A DNA stretch of 64,000 nt from Serratia sp. M24T3 (GCF_000257645.1 NZ_AJHJ01000004.1:62001-126000); one strand, 5' to 3'. Shown: positions 35,932 through 44,731, numbered from the stretch's first letter. Numbers and translations: made by a program. Notes: generated from the letters alone by a model not told the origin.

Positions 35932-36831
35932 ATGAATTCGCTCAAAAAGATAGGCTTTATCGGTTTGGGAATGATGGGAACGCCGATGGTGAAATGCCTG
36001 GCCTCGGCGGGCTTCACGCTGTTTATCACAGACGTCGATACCCAGCGGGTAAAAACGCTGTGCGAGGAACTCTCCGCGACGCCGCTTGATGAGAGCAATG
36101 CGGGAAAACTGGACGCGCTGATCACCATGTTGCCGAATTCCAATATTGTTGAAAGCGTGCTGCTCGACCCGGCGAAAGGCTGGGCATCACGGCTGGCGAA
36201 ACAGTCAGTGGTGATCGACATGAGCTCCTCCGAGCCGGAACGCTCGCGGCAGCTCGGCAAAACGCTGGAGGCTCAGGGCCTGCTTTATCTTGATGCGCCG
36301 GTGTCTGGTGGCGTGAAAAAAGCGGTTACCGGTGAGTTGTCGATTCTGGTCGGCGGCGATGCCGCGGTGCTGGAAGTTTGCCAGCCGCTGTTGCAGGCGA
36401 TGGGTAAAAGCATTTTACACATCGGCGCTGCTGGTGCGGGTCACGCGGCCAAGGCGCTGAATAATTATGTTTCGGCGGCCGGTCTTATCGCCACCGTCGA
36501 GGCGCTGCACATAGCCCAGCGGTTTGGGATTGAGCCTGCGGTAATGACCGACGTGCTCAATGCCTCAACCGGGCGCAGCAATACTTCCGAAAACAAGGTA
36601 AAACCGTTTATGTTGAGCGGCTCTTTCGGGTCGGGCTTTGCGCTGCAATTGATGAACAAAGACCTGAAGATTGCCCGCGCGCTGTCAACGGCGGTGGGTT
36701 ATCCAATGAAGCTGGGTGTCGCCTGCACAGATATTTGGGATCACGTCTCTCAGCAAGCTACGCCAACCACCGATCACACTGAAATGTATCGATTTTTGGC
36801 GGATGAAAAATTTTCCGACAAGCCAGAATAG
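35932..36831 (+). CDS. Beta-hydroxyacid dehydrogenase (3-hydroxyisobutyrate dehydrogenase family), paralogue 1
   Basis: The 299-residue enzyme starts at ATG 35932 after AAGGG. It has the NAD-binding GFIGLGMMGTPMVKCLASAG, the substrate-binding block DAPVSGGVKKAVTGELSILV and the catalytic-lysine motif GHAAKALNNYVSAAGL. Enzymes of this family oxidise 3-hydroxy acids, or reduce tartronate semialdehyde and succinic semialdehyde-like aldehydes. A second family member lies in the same locus at 40400. The substrate here is unknown. Confidence 0.87.
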   Translation: MNSLKKIGFIGLGMMGTPMVKCLASAGFTLFITDVDTQRVKTLCEELSATPLDESNAGKLDALITMLPNSNIVESVLLDPAKGWASRLAKQSVVIDMSSSEPERSRQLGKTLEAQGLLYLDAPVSGGVKKAVTGELSILVGGDAAVLEVCQPLLQAMGKSILHIGAAGAGHAAKALNNYVSAAGLIATVEALHIAQRFGIEPAVMTDVLNASTGRSNTSENKVKPFMLSGSFGSGFALQLMNKDLKIARALSTAVGYPMKLGVACTDIWDHVSQQATPTTDHTEMYRFLADEKFSDKPE

Positions 36832-36898
36832 TTGCTCCCGAGATTATGGCGGGGCCAAAACGCCCTTAATTTATCCTCTGCAAGCCACGGAGTTTGTT

Positions 36899-38335
36899 AT
36901 GACTCACGCTGCCCAATTCTATATCGATGGCCAATGGGTTGATCCCGTCACGCCGTCGTGGTTTGAACTGATTGACCCTTCCACCGAGCGCAGTTTTGCC
37001 CGTCTTGCAATGGGCGATGCCGCCGACGTTGACCGCGCTGTCGCTGCTGCTCGCCGCGCGTTACCGGCGTTTTCTGCGACGACCTCGGCTGAACGTCTGG
37101 CGTTATTGCAGCGCATTGTGGAAATTTATCAGCGCCGTTATGAAGAGTTTGCGGAAACTATGCGCCTCGAAATGGGCTCACCGATTACTTTTTCCCGTCA
37201 GGGACAGGCATCGCGCGGTCCGGCACATCTTAATGCTCTGATTGAAGTGCTGAAAACTTTCGAATTTGAACACCAGCAGGGCACCACGCGCCTGCGTCTT
37301 GAGCCGGTGGGTGTCTGTGGGTTGATTACCCCGTGGAACTGGCCGGTGAATCAGATTGTAGTGAAAATCGCCCCTGCGCTGGCGGCCGGTTGCACCATGG
37401 TCCTGAAACCAAGCGAATATTCGCCGCTGACCGCGCTGCTGTTTACCGAGGTGCTGGAGGAAGCCGGAGTGCCGCCGGGAGTGTTTAACCTGGTCAACGG
37501 CGACGGACCCCGCGTCGGTGCGGCAATTGCTGCGCATCCGGATATCGACATGGTGTCGTTTACCGGTTCGACTCGTGCTGGTATCGAGGTGGCAAAAACT
37601 GCTGCCGAAACCGTTAAGCGCGTAGCGCAAGAATTGGGCGGTAAATCGGCCAATATCCTGCTCGACGATGTGAATCTGCAAGATGCGGTGACCCGCGCGG
37701 TAGCGGCCTGTTTCACCAATTCTGGCCAGTCCTGTTCCATTCCAACTCGCCTGCTGGTGCCGCGCCCGCTGCTACAGGATGCCGCCGAGATTGCCCGTAA
37801 AGCGGCGCTGACCTATCGCCTCGGTCCAACGGAAGATGCAAATACTCAGCTCGGCCCGTTGGTTAATCGCAATCAGTTCGCCCGCGTGCAGAAGCTGATT
37901 CAGCAAGGTATCGATGAAGGTGCAGAGCTGGTGGTTGGCGGCGTGGGGCTGCCCGACGGATTCAGTCAGGGTTATTACGTCAAACCGACAGTTTTCAGCG
38001 CGGTAACGCCTGAAATGACCATCGCCCAGGAGGAAATTTTTGGCCCGGTGCTGTCGATAATGCCCTACGACACAGAAGAGCAGGCTATCGCCATCGCCAA
38101 CGGCACCGATTACGGTCTGGCGGCCTACGTGCAGTCTGCATCGCAAGAAAGAGCAAGATCCGTGGCTCGCCAACTGCGCGCCGGTAACGTGCATCTGAAC
38201 TATCCACCGGCCGACTTTCAGGCACCGTTCGGCGGTTATAAACGCTCGGGCAATGGGCGTGAATGGGGCGAGGCCGGATTACGGGAATATCTGGAAATCA
38301 AATCCATGGTTGGTTTTGGATTGTCTGACGATTAG
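36899..38335 (+). CDS. Aldehyde dehydrogenase (NAD(P)+)
   Basis: The 478-residue protein starts at ATG 36899 with CGGAG ahead. It shows the ALDH active site: GLITPWNWPVNQIVVKIAPAL, catalytic Glu in ELGGKSANI and catalytic Cys in NSGQSCSIPTR, followed by QEEIFGPVLSIMPY. It oxidises an aldehyde to an acid. Sitting next to a beta-hydroxyacid dehydrogenase, it may finish oxidation of an alcohol to an acid within the locus. A hairpin follows its stop, ending the first transcription unit. Confidence 0.92.
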   Translation: MTHAAQFYIDGQWVDPVTPSWFELIDPSTERSFARLAMGDAADVDRAVAAARRALPAFSATTSAERLALLQRIVEIYQRRYEEFAETMRLEMGSPITFSRQGQASRGPAHLNALIEVLKTFEFEHQQGTTRLRLEPVGVCGLITPWNWPVNQIVVKIAPALAAGCTMVLKPSEYSPLTALLFTEVLEEAGVPPGVFNLVNGDGPRVGAAIAAHPDIDMVSFTGSTRAGIEVAKTAAETVKRVAQELGGKSANILLDDVNLQDAVTRAVAACFTNSGQSCSIPTRLLVPRPLLQDAAEIARKAALTYRLGPTEDANTQLGPLVNRNQFARVQKLIQQGIDEGAELVVGGVGLPDGFSQGYYVKPTVFSAVTPEMTIAQEEIFGPVLSIMPYDTEEQAIAIANGTDYGLAAYVQSASQERARSVARQLRAGNVHLNYPPADFQAPFGGYKRSGNGREWGEAGLREYLEIKSMVGFGLSDD

Positions 38336-38338
38336 CAC

Positions 38339-38360
38339 TGTGGCAAAAAAATTTGCCACA
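38339..38360 (+). terminator. Hairpin after aldehyde dehydrogenase gene
   Basis: TGTGGCAAA (38339-38347) pairs with TTTGCCACA (38352-38360) over an AAAA loop, three bases after the stop. It probably separates two transcription units; the next unit has its own operator-like motif. Confidence 0.55.
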
Positions 38361-38368
38361 ATTCATTG

Positions 38369-38379
38369 TCATACAATCA
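38369..38379. promoter_or_regulatory. Shared motif TGATTGTATGA, site 2 (inverted)
   Basis: TCATACAATCA at 38369-38379 is the reverse complement of the word at 34667. It lies 41 bases before the start of the decarboxylase-family gene, directly after a terminator-like hairpin, where a promoter is expected. Confidence 0.5.
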
Positions 38380-38419
38380 TACATGTCAATCATGCCAGTG
38401 TGGCTAAAAGGAAAATATT

Positions 38420-38815
38420 ATGGAAAACAATTCGAGCTTTGAGAAAGGTTTTGCCAATCGTAAAGAGGTACTGGGCGCGGGACACGTAGAAAAGTCCTGG
38501 TCCAACGCCGATGACTTCAATCGCCCAATGCAAAAACTGGTCACCGAATACTGCTGGGGCGATATCTGGGGCGACCCAACGCTGAGTTTCAAAACTCGCA
38601 GCATGCTGAATATCGCCATGCTGACGGCGATGAGTCAGCACCACGAGCTTGCGGTCCACGTTAAAGGAGCACTTAACAATGGGGTGAGCAAAGAAGAGAT
38701 CCGTTCAGTGCTGATGCAGGCTGGGGTCTACTGCGGCGCGCCTCTGGCACTGGCGGCGTTTCGCGTTGCCAGTGAAGTGATTAAAACCTGGGACGAGGAA
38801 AAAGTTAAAGCCTGA
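38420..38815 (+). CDS. Carboxymuconolactone decarboxylase (CMD) family protein, PcaC-like
   Basis: The 131-residue protein has the CMD fold with TLSFKTRSMLNIAMLTAMSQ, HELAVHVKGALNNGVSKEEI and VYCGAPLALAAFRVASEV, the pattern of PcaC rather than AhpD. The CxxC pair of AhpD peroxidases is missing; only one Cys is seen. It may decarboxylate a lactone acid, or isomerise an intermediate. It starts after AAAAGGAAAA. No other beta-ketoadipate genes are present, so a role in protocatechuate breakdown is not supported. Confidence 0.85.
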   Translation: MENNSSFEKGFANRKEVLGAGHVEKSWSNADDFNRPMQKLVTEYCWGDIWGDPTLSFKTRSMLNIAMLTAMSQHHELAVHVKGALNNGVSKEEIRSVLMQAGVYCGAPLALAAFRVASEVIKTWDEEKVKA

Positions 38816-39030
38816 TGTAACGGGCATCAATCCTTTTTTCTCTAACAATATTTTTAACGATATCTGTTTCAACAACATCTGTTTCGCCAGCACCAGCAGC
38901 CTGTTCGTGAGTCAATAACGTCAAGTCAGCAAACGTCTTACCTGCATTGCCTGCCCGTTGGGCTAACGCCTGGCGGTCCCCTACACACGCATCCATAAGA
39001 GATGCGGCAATAAAGAGACTGGAGACTGAA

Positions 39031-40377
39031 ATGGAAACTCTGACCGCACAAGTCGGCGCACGTCAGGCCGAAAGTGAGCAATCCATTGATGTAAAAAGAA
39101 AGAGTGCGATTAAAGGCGCATTCTTTTCCGAATATATCGATATGTTTGATATCTACCTGCCGGTGGTCGCCCTGTCGCCGGTGCTGTTTTACTTCCAGCC
39201 GCCGAATTTATCGGCCGGTACAGAAACGATTTTAGCCTCACTGGTGTTTATCACCACGCTACTTGGCCGACCGCTGGGCGCGCTGCTGTTTGGCATCATG
39301 GCCGACAGCATTGGCCGCCGAAAAGCTTCGATCTATTCCGTCTCGGGATTCGGTGTGGTGACACTGCTGATAGCCTGTCTGCCGGGGTATCAAACTCTGG
39401 GGATCGGTGCCTACGTTTTACTGGTGCTACTGCGCTTTGTTGATGGGATTTTTCTCGGCGGCGGCTATACCGGAGCCATGCCGTTGGCCATCGAATATTC
39501 GAAAAAACACCAGCGCGGCTTTGTCGGCGGGCTGATTATCAGCGGATTCCCGGCGGCCTATATCAGCATCAACTTATTCACCATGCTGGTATTTTTCCTT
39601 TTTCCACTCAACGGAGTCAACTCGCCCTACGCTCAATGGGGTTGGCGCGTGCCGTTTGTCATTGGTGGCGTGATGGCGGCATTTTTAGCCTTCTATTACA
39701 TCTTCAAAGTTAAAGAATCAGAAATCTGGCAAAGCGAAGTGGGTGGCGAGAAACGTGAAAAACTGGCGTTGACCGAGCTACTGCGCGGCAAGAGCGGGCG
39801 TAATTTACTCCAGGTATTGCTGATGATGAGCGGCTTCTGGCTGACACAAAATATCATCACTATCTATCTGCCTACCGGTTTGCTGGTACACACCCTGCAT
39901 CTCAGCGGTCTGCAAATGACCTCGACGCTGCTGGTCACCTACTGCGTGCTGTTTTTCAGCTACATCGGTTCGGGAATGCTGGGTCAGAAATTTGGCCGTC
40001 GCCGTTTCTTCCTGATTGCCGGGCCGCTGATCGTGGTACTGGGTTCCGCGCTGCTCTATGTGCTGACTTCAGTGCCGGGGCTGTCGCTTGGCTCCATCAT
40101 GCTGCTGGTCGCGGTATTGGCAGTGCTGGTGACCTCGCCGTGGGGCGTCATTATTACCTACATCAATGAGCGATTTGTTACTGACGTACGCGCCACCGGC
40201 TTCGGCATGGGCTTTAGCCTGTCGGTGATTATCCCCTCGTTTTATGCCTTCTATATGGACTGGCTAAGCGCGTTAATGCCGCTGGCGTTGACCTCAGTCG
40301 TGCTGTTGGCGCTGGGCGGGATTATTGGAACCGTCGGGGCCTATATGGGTCCAGAAACTAAAGATGTCGATTTCTAA
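39031..40377 (+). CDS. MFS transporter, sugar/aromatic-acid-type symporter
   Basis: The 448-residue carrier starts at ATG 39031 after GGAGACTG. It has twelve predicted membrane segments, the GIMADSIGRRKAS loop after segment 2 and the QKFGRRR central loop. It resembles MHS/AAHS-type proton symporters for organic acids. In this locus it is likely the importer of the substrate. A 215-base non-coding gap before it is unusually long for the operon, and holds a small CGCATC/GATGCG inverted repeat. Confidence 0.87.
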   Translation: METLTAQVGARQAESEQSIDVKRKSAIKGAFFSEYIDMFDIYLPVVALSPVLFYFQPPNLSAGTETILASLVFITTLLGRPLGALLFGIMADSIGRRKASIYSVSGFGVVTLLIACLPGYQTLGIGAYVLLVLLRFVDGIFLGGGYTGAMPLAIEYSKKHQRGFVGGLIISGFPAAYISINLFTMLVFFLFPLNGVNSPYAQWGWRVPFVIGGVMAAFLAFYYIFKVKESEIWQSEVGGEKREKLALTELLRGKSGRNLLQVLLMMSGFWLTQNIITIYLPTGLLVHTLHLSGLQMTSTLLVTYCVLFFSYIGSGMLGQKFGRRRFFLIAGPLIVVLGSALLYVLTSVPGLSLGSIMLLVAVLAVLVTSPWGVIITYINERFVTDVRATGFGMGFSLSVIIPSFYAFYMDWLSALMPLALTSVVLLALGGIIGTVGAYMGPETKDVDF

Positions 40378-40399
40378 CGCTTTTTTGGAGAACAACCTG

Positions 40400-41299
40400 A
40401 TGAACACCGATCGGATTGGATTTATTGGTTTAGGAAATATGGGCGGCCGCATGACGCGCTGCCTGGTTGACGCCGGAATAACTGTGCTGGGTTTTGACCC
40501 GGTAAGCAGCCGCGCCGCCGCTGCCGGAGCCAGCGCGGCGGCTTCAACGGCTGACGTGATGGGTTTCGCCGACGTGATAATGCTCTCACTGCCGGACAGC
40601 AAAGTGGTGGAGTCGGTGGTCGAGGGCGATAACGGCCTGCTGGCAAACTGTCGCAAAGGCCAGACGGTGATTGATCTCAGCACCGCTGCTGCCAGTTCGA
40701 CTATTCGCCTGCACGGCCTGTTTGCCGCCAAAGGTGTTGCCTATATTGATGCCGGTATTTCCGGCGGCGCGGCGGCGGCCGAAAAAGGCACTTTAACGCT
40801 GATGGTTGGCGGCGAAGAGTCTGCGATTAACGCGATAGCCTGGGCGTTTAAACCGATCGCCGCCAAGGTGATTACCATGGGCGAAAGTGGCAGCGGCCAC
40901 ACCACCAAGTTGCTGAATAATTTCCTGAACGCGGTCAGTCTGGCCGCCACCGCCGAGGTGATGGTGGCGGGTAAAAAGGCTGGATTGGACTTGCACCGCC
41001 TGCTCGACGTGCTTAACAGCAGCAGCGGCGTAAATTTCGCCACTCTGAATCGTTTCCCGAAAATTGTCGACGGCGATTATCTCGAAGGCGGCCTGAGCGG
41101 CAAGCTGATGACCAAAGACGTGGCGCTGTATGTCGATCGCGTGCGCGAACTGGGAGTGGTGTCGCTCAATGCCTCAGGTCCGCTGGCCAGCTTTGGCCTC
41201 GCGACTTCTTTGGGCTATGGCGACGTGATAAGCAATCGGGTGGTGGACGCGATTGGCGACGTATCCGGCGGTATTCGCCTGCACAGTAAATCTCAATAA
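40400..41299 (+). CDS. Beta-hydroxyacid dehydrogenase family, paralogue 2
   Basis: The 299-residue enzyme starts at ATG 40400 after TTTGGAG. It has the NAD motif GFIGLGNMGGRMTRCLVDAG, the block DAGISGGAAAAEKGTLTLMV and the lysine motif GHTTKLLNNFLNAVSL. It has the same length as paralogue 1 at 35932 but many differences in the substrate loop, so the two probably act on different intermediates, or on different stereoisomers. It is 22 bases from the MFS gene. Confidence 0.87.
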   Translation: MNTDRIGFIGLGNMGGRMTRCLVDAGITVLGFDPVSSRAAAAGASAAASTADVMGFADVIMLSLPDSKVVESVVEGDNGLLANCRKGQTVIDLSTAAASSTIRLHGLFAAKGVAYIDAGISGGAAAAEKGTLTLMVGGEESAINAIAWAFKPIAAKVITMGESGSGHTTKLLNNFLNAVSLAATAEVMVAGKKAGLDLHRLLDVLNSSSGVNFATLNRFPKIVDGDYLEGGLSGKLMTKDVALYVDRVRELGVVSLNASGPLASFGLATSLGYGDVISNRVVDAIGDVSGGIRLHSKSQ

Positions 41300-41311
41300 A
41301 GGAGACAGACG

Positions 41312-41701
41312 ATGAAAGTATTTCATGGCAGAGATAAAGGCGTGATTTCAGAACAGCGCAGCAGCACCTTTAGCGGCGAAGTGTGGGGCGATCCGGTGAT
41401 GCCAACCACCGACAATGTCACCATTAATAACGTCTTCTTCGCCCCCGGCGGCCGCACTTATTGGCATACCCATCAGCAGGGGCAAATCTTGCAGGTGATC
41501 TCCGGCAGCGGTTGGGTTTGCGTCGACGGCGAGCAACCGCAAGCGATTCGCGCCGGCGACACAGTGTGGATACCGGCAGACGAACGCCACTGGCACGGCG
41601 CCGGGAAAGACAGTTTTATGCTGCATACCGCCACCTCATTAGGTAAGACCGATTGGCAGGAAGAAGTCGCCGAAGAGGTGTATCAGCAGGCGGTACGTTA
41701 A
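41312..41701 (+). CDS. Cupin protein similar to cupin hydroxynitrile lyases
   Basis: The 129-residue single-domain cupin has the metal motifs YWHTHQQGQILQV (two His and one Gln) and PADERHWHGA (further His). This order, with FAPGGRTYWHTH and VWIPADERHW, is that of the manganese cupin hydroxynitrile lyases such as GtHNL and their CMD-linked relatives. It begins after AAGGAGAC, 12 bases from the previous gene. Whether it cleaves a C-C bond of a hydroxy compound here is inference. Confidence 0.82.
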   Translation: MKVFHGRDKGVISEQRSSTFSGEVWGDPVMPTTDNVTINNVFFAPGGRTYWHTHQQGQILQVISGSGWVCVDGEQPQAIRAGDTVWIPADERHWHGAGKDSFMLHTATSLGKTDWQEEVAEEVYQQAVR

Positions 41702-41776
41702 TCGAGCCAGTCAACTCACAGAATTTTACGGCTGCGCGCATTGGCGGTGGCCGTAGCAACGGGAGAAACCAGCATC

Positions 41777-42547
41777 ATGAATCTCAGCGACCAGCAGCAA
41801 ACCGTAAAAGCGGCGTTTATTCGCCAGCATCAATTCTGGGACGCGCAGTGGGAAAGCCTGCTGCGTCAGGACGTAGATTTTGTCGAAGGTTATCTTAAAT
41901 TTTCCGCCGTACCGTGGAAGAAAAATCATCTGGAAAACAAAGTTAAGGCATTTATAGCTCTCAGCGCCAGCGTTGCTTCCACTCATCTTTATCAGCCTGG
42001 CATCGCTCAACATCTGCGGGCTGCAGTGGCGTTTGGCGCGACGCAGCAGGAGCTTGTCGAAGTGTTGGAGCTCACCAGCACGCTGGGCATTCACGCCTCC
42101 AACGTTGGCGTTCCGCTGCTGCTTGAGGTGCTGGAAGAAGAAGGGCTGCGCAATGGCCCAGAGCCGCTGGACGAGCAGCGCGAGACCTTGAAGCAGGCGT
42201 TTATCAAGAATCGGGGTTACTGGCATGCATCATGGGACGGTTTGCTGGAGCTGGACCCGGATCTCTTTGATGCCTATATTGAATTTTCATCTGTGCCGTG
42301 GCGTACCGGCGTGCTGGAGCCAAAAATCAAAGAGCTGATTTACTGTGCTTTCGACGCCTCGGCGACACATTTATACAAGCAGGGTCTCAAGCTGCATATG
42401 CGCAACGCAATCAATTACGGCGCAACCAGGGAGGAGATTATGGAGGTGCTGGAGATTGTTAGCGTAATCGGCATTCACGGTGCACTGGTGGCTGCGCCGA
42501 TGGTCGAGCAGGCCTTGGCGCAGGCCAGCTTGTTGCACGCTTCCTGA
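41777..42547 (+). CDS. Tandem CMD-family protein (two CMD domains)
   Basis: The 256-residue product starts at ATG 41777 after GGGAGAAACC. It contains two copies of one domain: FIRQHQFWDAQWESLLRQDVD with VAFGATQQELVEVLELTSTLGIH, and FIKNRGYWHASWDGLLELD with INYGATREEIMEVLEIVSVIGIH. The copies align along about 120 residues. No CxxC is present. Family members are annotated as carboxymuconolactone decarboxylases but chemistry is often unknown. It ends the operon before the regulator gene. Confidence 0.82.
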   Translation: MNLSDQQQTVKAAFIRQHQFWDAQWESLLRQDVDFVEGYLKFSAVPWKKNHLENKVKAFIALSASVASTHLYQPGIAQHLRAAVAFGATQQELVEVLELTSTLGIHASNVGVPLLLEVLEEEGLRNGPEPLDEQRETLKQAFIKNRGYWHASWDGLLELDPDLFDAYIEFSSVPWRTGVLEPKIKELIYCAFDASATHLYKQGLKLHMRNAINYGATREEIMEVLEIVSVIGIHGALVAAPMVEQALAQASLLHAS

Positions 42548-42630
42548 GCCGGCTTTAGCCTAAAAGATAAGCGTCGCTTTTCATTAATCGGGCCGCTATG
42601 ATGACAGTAACTTTTATTTGTCGGACAGGA

Positions 42631-42639
42631 ATACAATCA
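42631..42639. promoter_or_regulatory. Shared motif, site 3 over the GntR start codon
   Basis: ATACAATCA, nine bases of the inverted motif, ends on the A of the GntR start codon. Binding here would block the gene's own expression. It is a shorter match than the other two sites, so confidence is lower. Confidence 0.35.
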
Positions 42640-43307
42640 TGTCTTCTGATATCGGCCTGGTGCGGCCTGAAACGCTGCGTTTTCAGGTGGAAAATGCATT
42701 ACGACAAGCGATTATCAACGGGCGTTTTGCCCCCGGCGAGCGGCTGATCGAGCGCGAACTCTGTGAAACGCTGGGCGTCAGCCGTACCTCGATTCGCGAA
42801 GCGCTGCGCAAGCTGGAGGCTGAAAAGCTGGTGGATATCGTGCCGCATAAAGGGCCAATCGTTGCCAGTATTTCTATTAAAGAAGCCGCCGATCTCTATG
42901 CGCTACGCGGATTGCTGGAGGGTTTTGTCGCCCGCGAGTTCTCGCAGACTGCCAGCGAAGCTGATATTGCCAAGTTTGCTGCCTCGGCTGCTGAACTGCG
43001 CAAAGCCGGAGAGGCGCAGGATCAGGCCGGAGTGTTGCAGGCCAAGAATGCGCTTTACGGCATTATGTTGGAACGCTGTGGCAATGAGCTGGTGCGTGAA
43101 GCCTTGACCAGCCTGCATTCGCGGGTCAACTTACTGCGTGCGACCTCACTGATGCACCCTGACCGCCTGCCGCACAGTCTGGAGGAAATTGATTCGCTGT
43201 TACAGGCAATTAAAGCGCGTGACGGCGATGCGGCAGAGAAAGCGGCCAGACTGCACGTCACTAATGCGCAGAAAGTGGCGTTGGAAATGCTGAGTAAAAC
43301 GGCTTAA
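42639..43307 (+). CDS. GntR-family regulator, FadR/FCD subgroup
   Basis: The 222-residue protein starts at ATG 42639 (MSSDIGLVRPETLRFQVENAL). The winged helix (GRFAPGERLIERELCETLGVSRTSIREAL) is followed by an all-helical FCD ligand-binding domain, with ALRGLLEGFVAREF, NALYGIMLERCGNELV and a final His-bearing helix (AARLHVTNAQKV). FCD regulators respond to small carboxylic acids, often the first substrate of the adjacent pathway, and usually repress. It is the likely controller of the 34.7-42.5 kb genes. Confidence 0.88.
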   Translation: MSSDIGLVRPETLRFQVENALRQAIINGRFAPGERLIERELCETLGVSRTSIREALRKLEAEKLVDIVPHKGPIVASISIKEAADLYALRGLLEGFVAREFSQTASEADIAKFAASAAELRKAGEAQDQAGVLQAKNALYGIMLERCGNELVREALTSLHSRVNLLRATSLMHPDRLPHSLEEIDSLLQAIKARDGDAAEKAARLHVTNAQKVALEMLSKTA

Positions 43308-43394
43308 CTTACTGAAATTAATCAGCACGATAAAGTCTTTTGCGGTGCAAAACGGTGTCTGCCGGTAAAGTATTTTTTAGATAAATAGATAAAT

Positions 43395-43444
43395 AAAAGG
43401 GCGAGCGCGAACTCCTTAACAGCGGAGACGCAGCTCGCCTTTTT
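43395..43444. terminator. Bidirectional terminator between gntR-type gene and permease gene
   Basis: GGCGAGC (43400-43406) pairs with GCTCGCC (43433-43439). Four A residues precede and five T residues follow, so it can act for both convergent genes. Confidence 0.75.
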
Positions 43445-43459
43445 CGTTCACGGGCAGGG

Positions 43460-44731
43460 TTATTGAGTCGCTTTGGCCCCTATTTTTGAGAACAGGCCAC
43501 AAAGCAGCGCCGCGACCAGTAATGACGGAATAGTCGCGCCGAGATTTGGGTAAAACTGTGCAATCAGATGATAGGTCGCAATCCCTAAAATCCACGCAAT
43601 CAGCGCGCGCCAATCCAGGCTTTTCTCCGCGGGCTGGCGATGACGCAGCACAAAGTAGCTCATCAATACCACGCCAAACAGCGGCGCAAACACTGAGCCA
43701 ATCAGCAGCAGGAAATTCTCGTAGCGGTCGAGTGGAATACCCCAGGCAATCAGCGTACAAATTAAACCAATTGCCCAGCTGAGTTTGCCGATGTTAAGCG
43801 GCAACAGGGTTCCGGTAGACAGCGCGGCAGAGTGGATGTCGGCGAAGGTGTTTTCGTGTTCGTCGACCAGAATCAACAGCAGTGGAATACCCAGCGCGAC
43901 GCCAGACAGCGCCAGCAGCAGCGCATTGCTGTCCTGCGAGCTGACAAAGGCCAGCGTGTAAGCCGCGCCCAGCGCCATCATCCACAGGCTGCCGAGGAAG
44001 AAACCACAGGCAGTGCCGAAGAAATTCTGCCGGGTGGATTTGCCAAAGCGAGTGTAATCCGACACCAGCGGCAGCCACGATAGCGCCATCGACACCACAA
44101 TGTCGCAGGCCAGTGCGAACGGCATGCTGCCATCTCCGGCTTTGTGCCACAGCGTGCTTAACGAGGCGTGTTGCAGCAAGTTGATGCTTAACCAGCTACA
44201 ACTGGTGATCAGCAGCCAAATACCCCAGCGGCGCAGCACCACGCGGATAAACGCCAGCGGGCCACACACTGCCAGCAGCGTAGCGACGAAACCGAAAATC
44301 CAGGTCCACAGAGTGGGATTCGCCCAGAAACTCTCCGCGCCCCACGCCTGTTTAGCCAGCAGACTGGCGGCGTCGCGCATCACCACAATCTCGAAAGCGC
44401 CCCAGCCAATCAGCTGCAAAATATTGCACAGCGCGGGCAGGGCGATGCCTTTTTTACCCAGGCTCAACGTTAACGAGGACATCGACGACATCCCGGTTTG
44501 CCCGCCGATCACCCCAACCAGCGCCAGCAGGATCACGCCAACCAGCGTGCCGGTGAAAATTGCCAGCAGAGAACCAGCCATGCCCAGCCCCGGCGCTAAA
44601 ATCGCACCGGCCTGAAGCACCATCAAGCCCATTCCCAGCGAGAACCAGAGCGAGAACAGATCGCGCCAACCCAGCACCCTTGTCTTGGCGGTGACAGGCT
44701 GTGCCGGAGTATAAATACTATTGTTTTTCAT
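43460..44731 (-). CDS. NCS1 permease, CytX-like (hydroxymethylpyrimidine/cytosine type)
   Basis: The 423-residue protein has about twelve membrane segments and belongs to the nucleobase:cation symporter-1 family. The start (LGWRDLFSLWFSLGMGLMVLQAGA) and LPLVSDYTRFGKSTRQNFFGTACGF resemble CytX, the predicted hydroxymethylpyrimidine transporter, and CodB. CytX genes often have a TPP riboswitch; none was found in the 90 bases before this start. The substrate is therefore open: hydroxymethylpyrimidine, cytosine or a related base. Confidence 0.8.
   Translation of the reverse strand: MKNNSIYTPAQPVTAKTRVLGWRDLFSLWFSLGMGLMVLQAGAILAPGLGMAGSLLAIFTGTLVGVILLALVGVIGGQTGMSSMSSLTLSLGKKGIALPALCNILQLIGWGAFEIVVMRDAASLLAKQAWGAESFWANPTLWTWIFGFVATLLAVCGPLAFIRVVLRRWGIWLLITSCSWLSINLLQHASLSTLWHKAGDGSMPFALACDIVVSMALSWLPLVSDYTRFGKSTRQNFFGTACGFFLGSLWMMALGAAYTLAFVSSQDSNALLLALSGVALGIPLLLILVDEHENTFADIHSAALSTGTLLPLNIGKLSWAIGLICTLIAWGIPLDRYENFLLLIGSVFAPLFGVVLMSYFVLRHRQPAEKSLDWRALIAWILGIATYHLIAQFYPNLGATIPSLLVAALLCGLFSKIGAKATQ

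Noticed and set aside
38805-38996. Open frame of 63 codons on the minus strand in the gap before the MFS gene (MDACVGDRQALAQRAGNAGK)
   Set aside because: It overlaps the end of the CMD gene, has no ribosome site and no family resemblance; treated as a chance frame.
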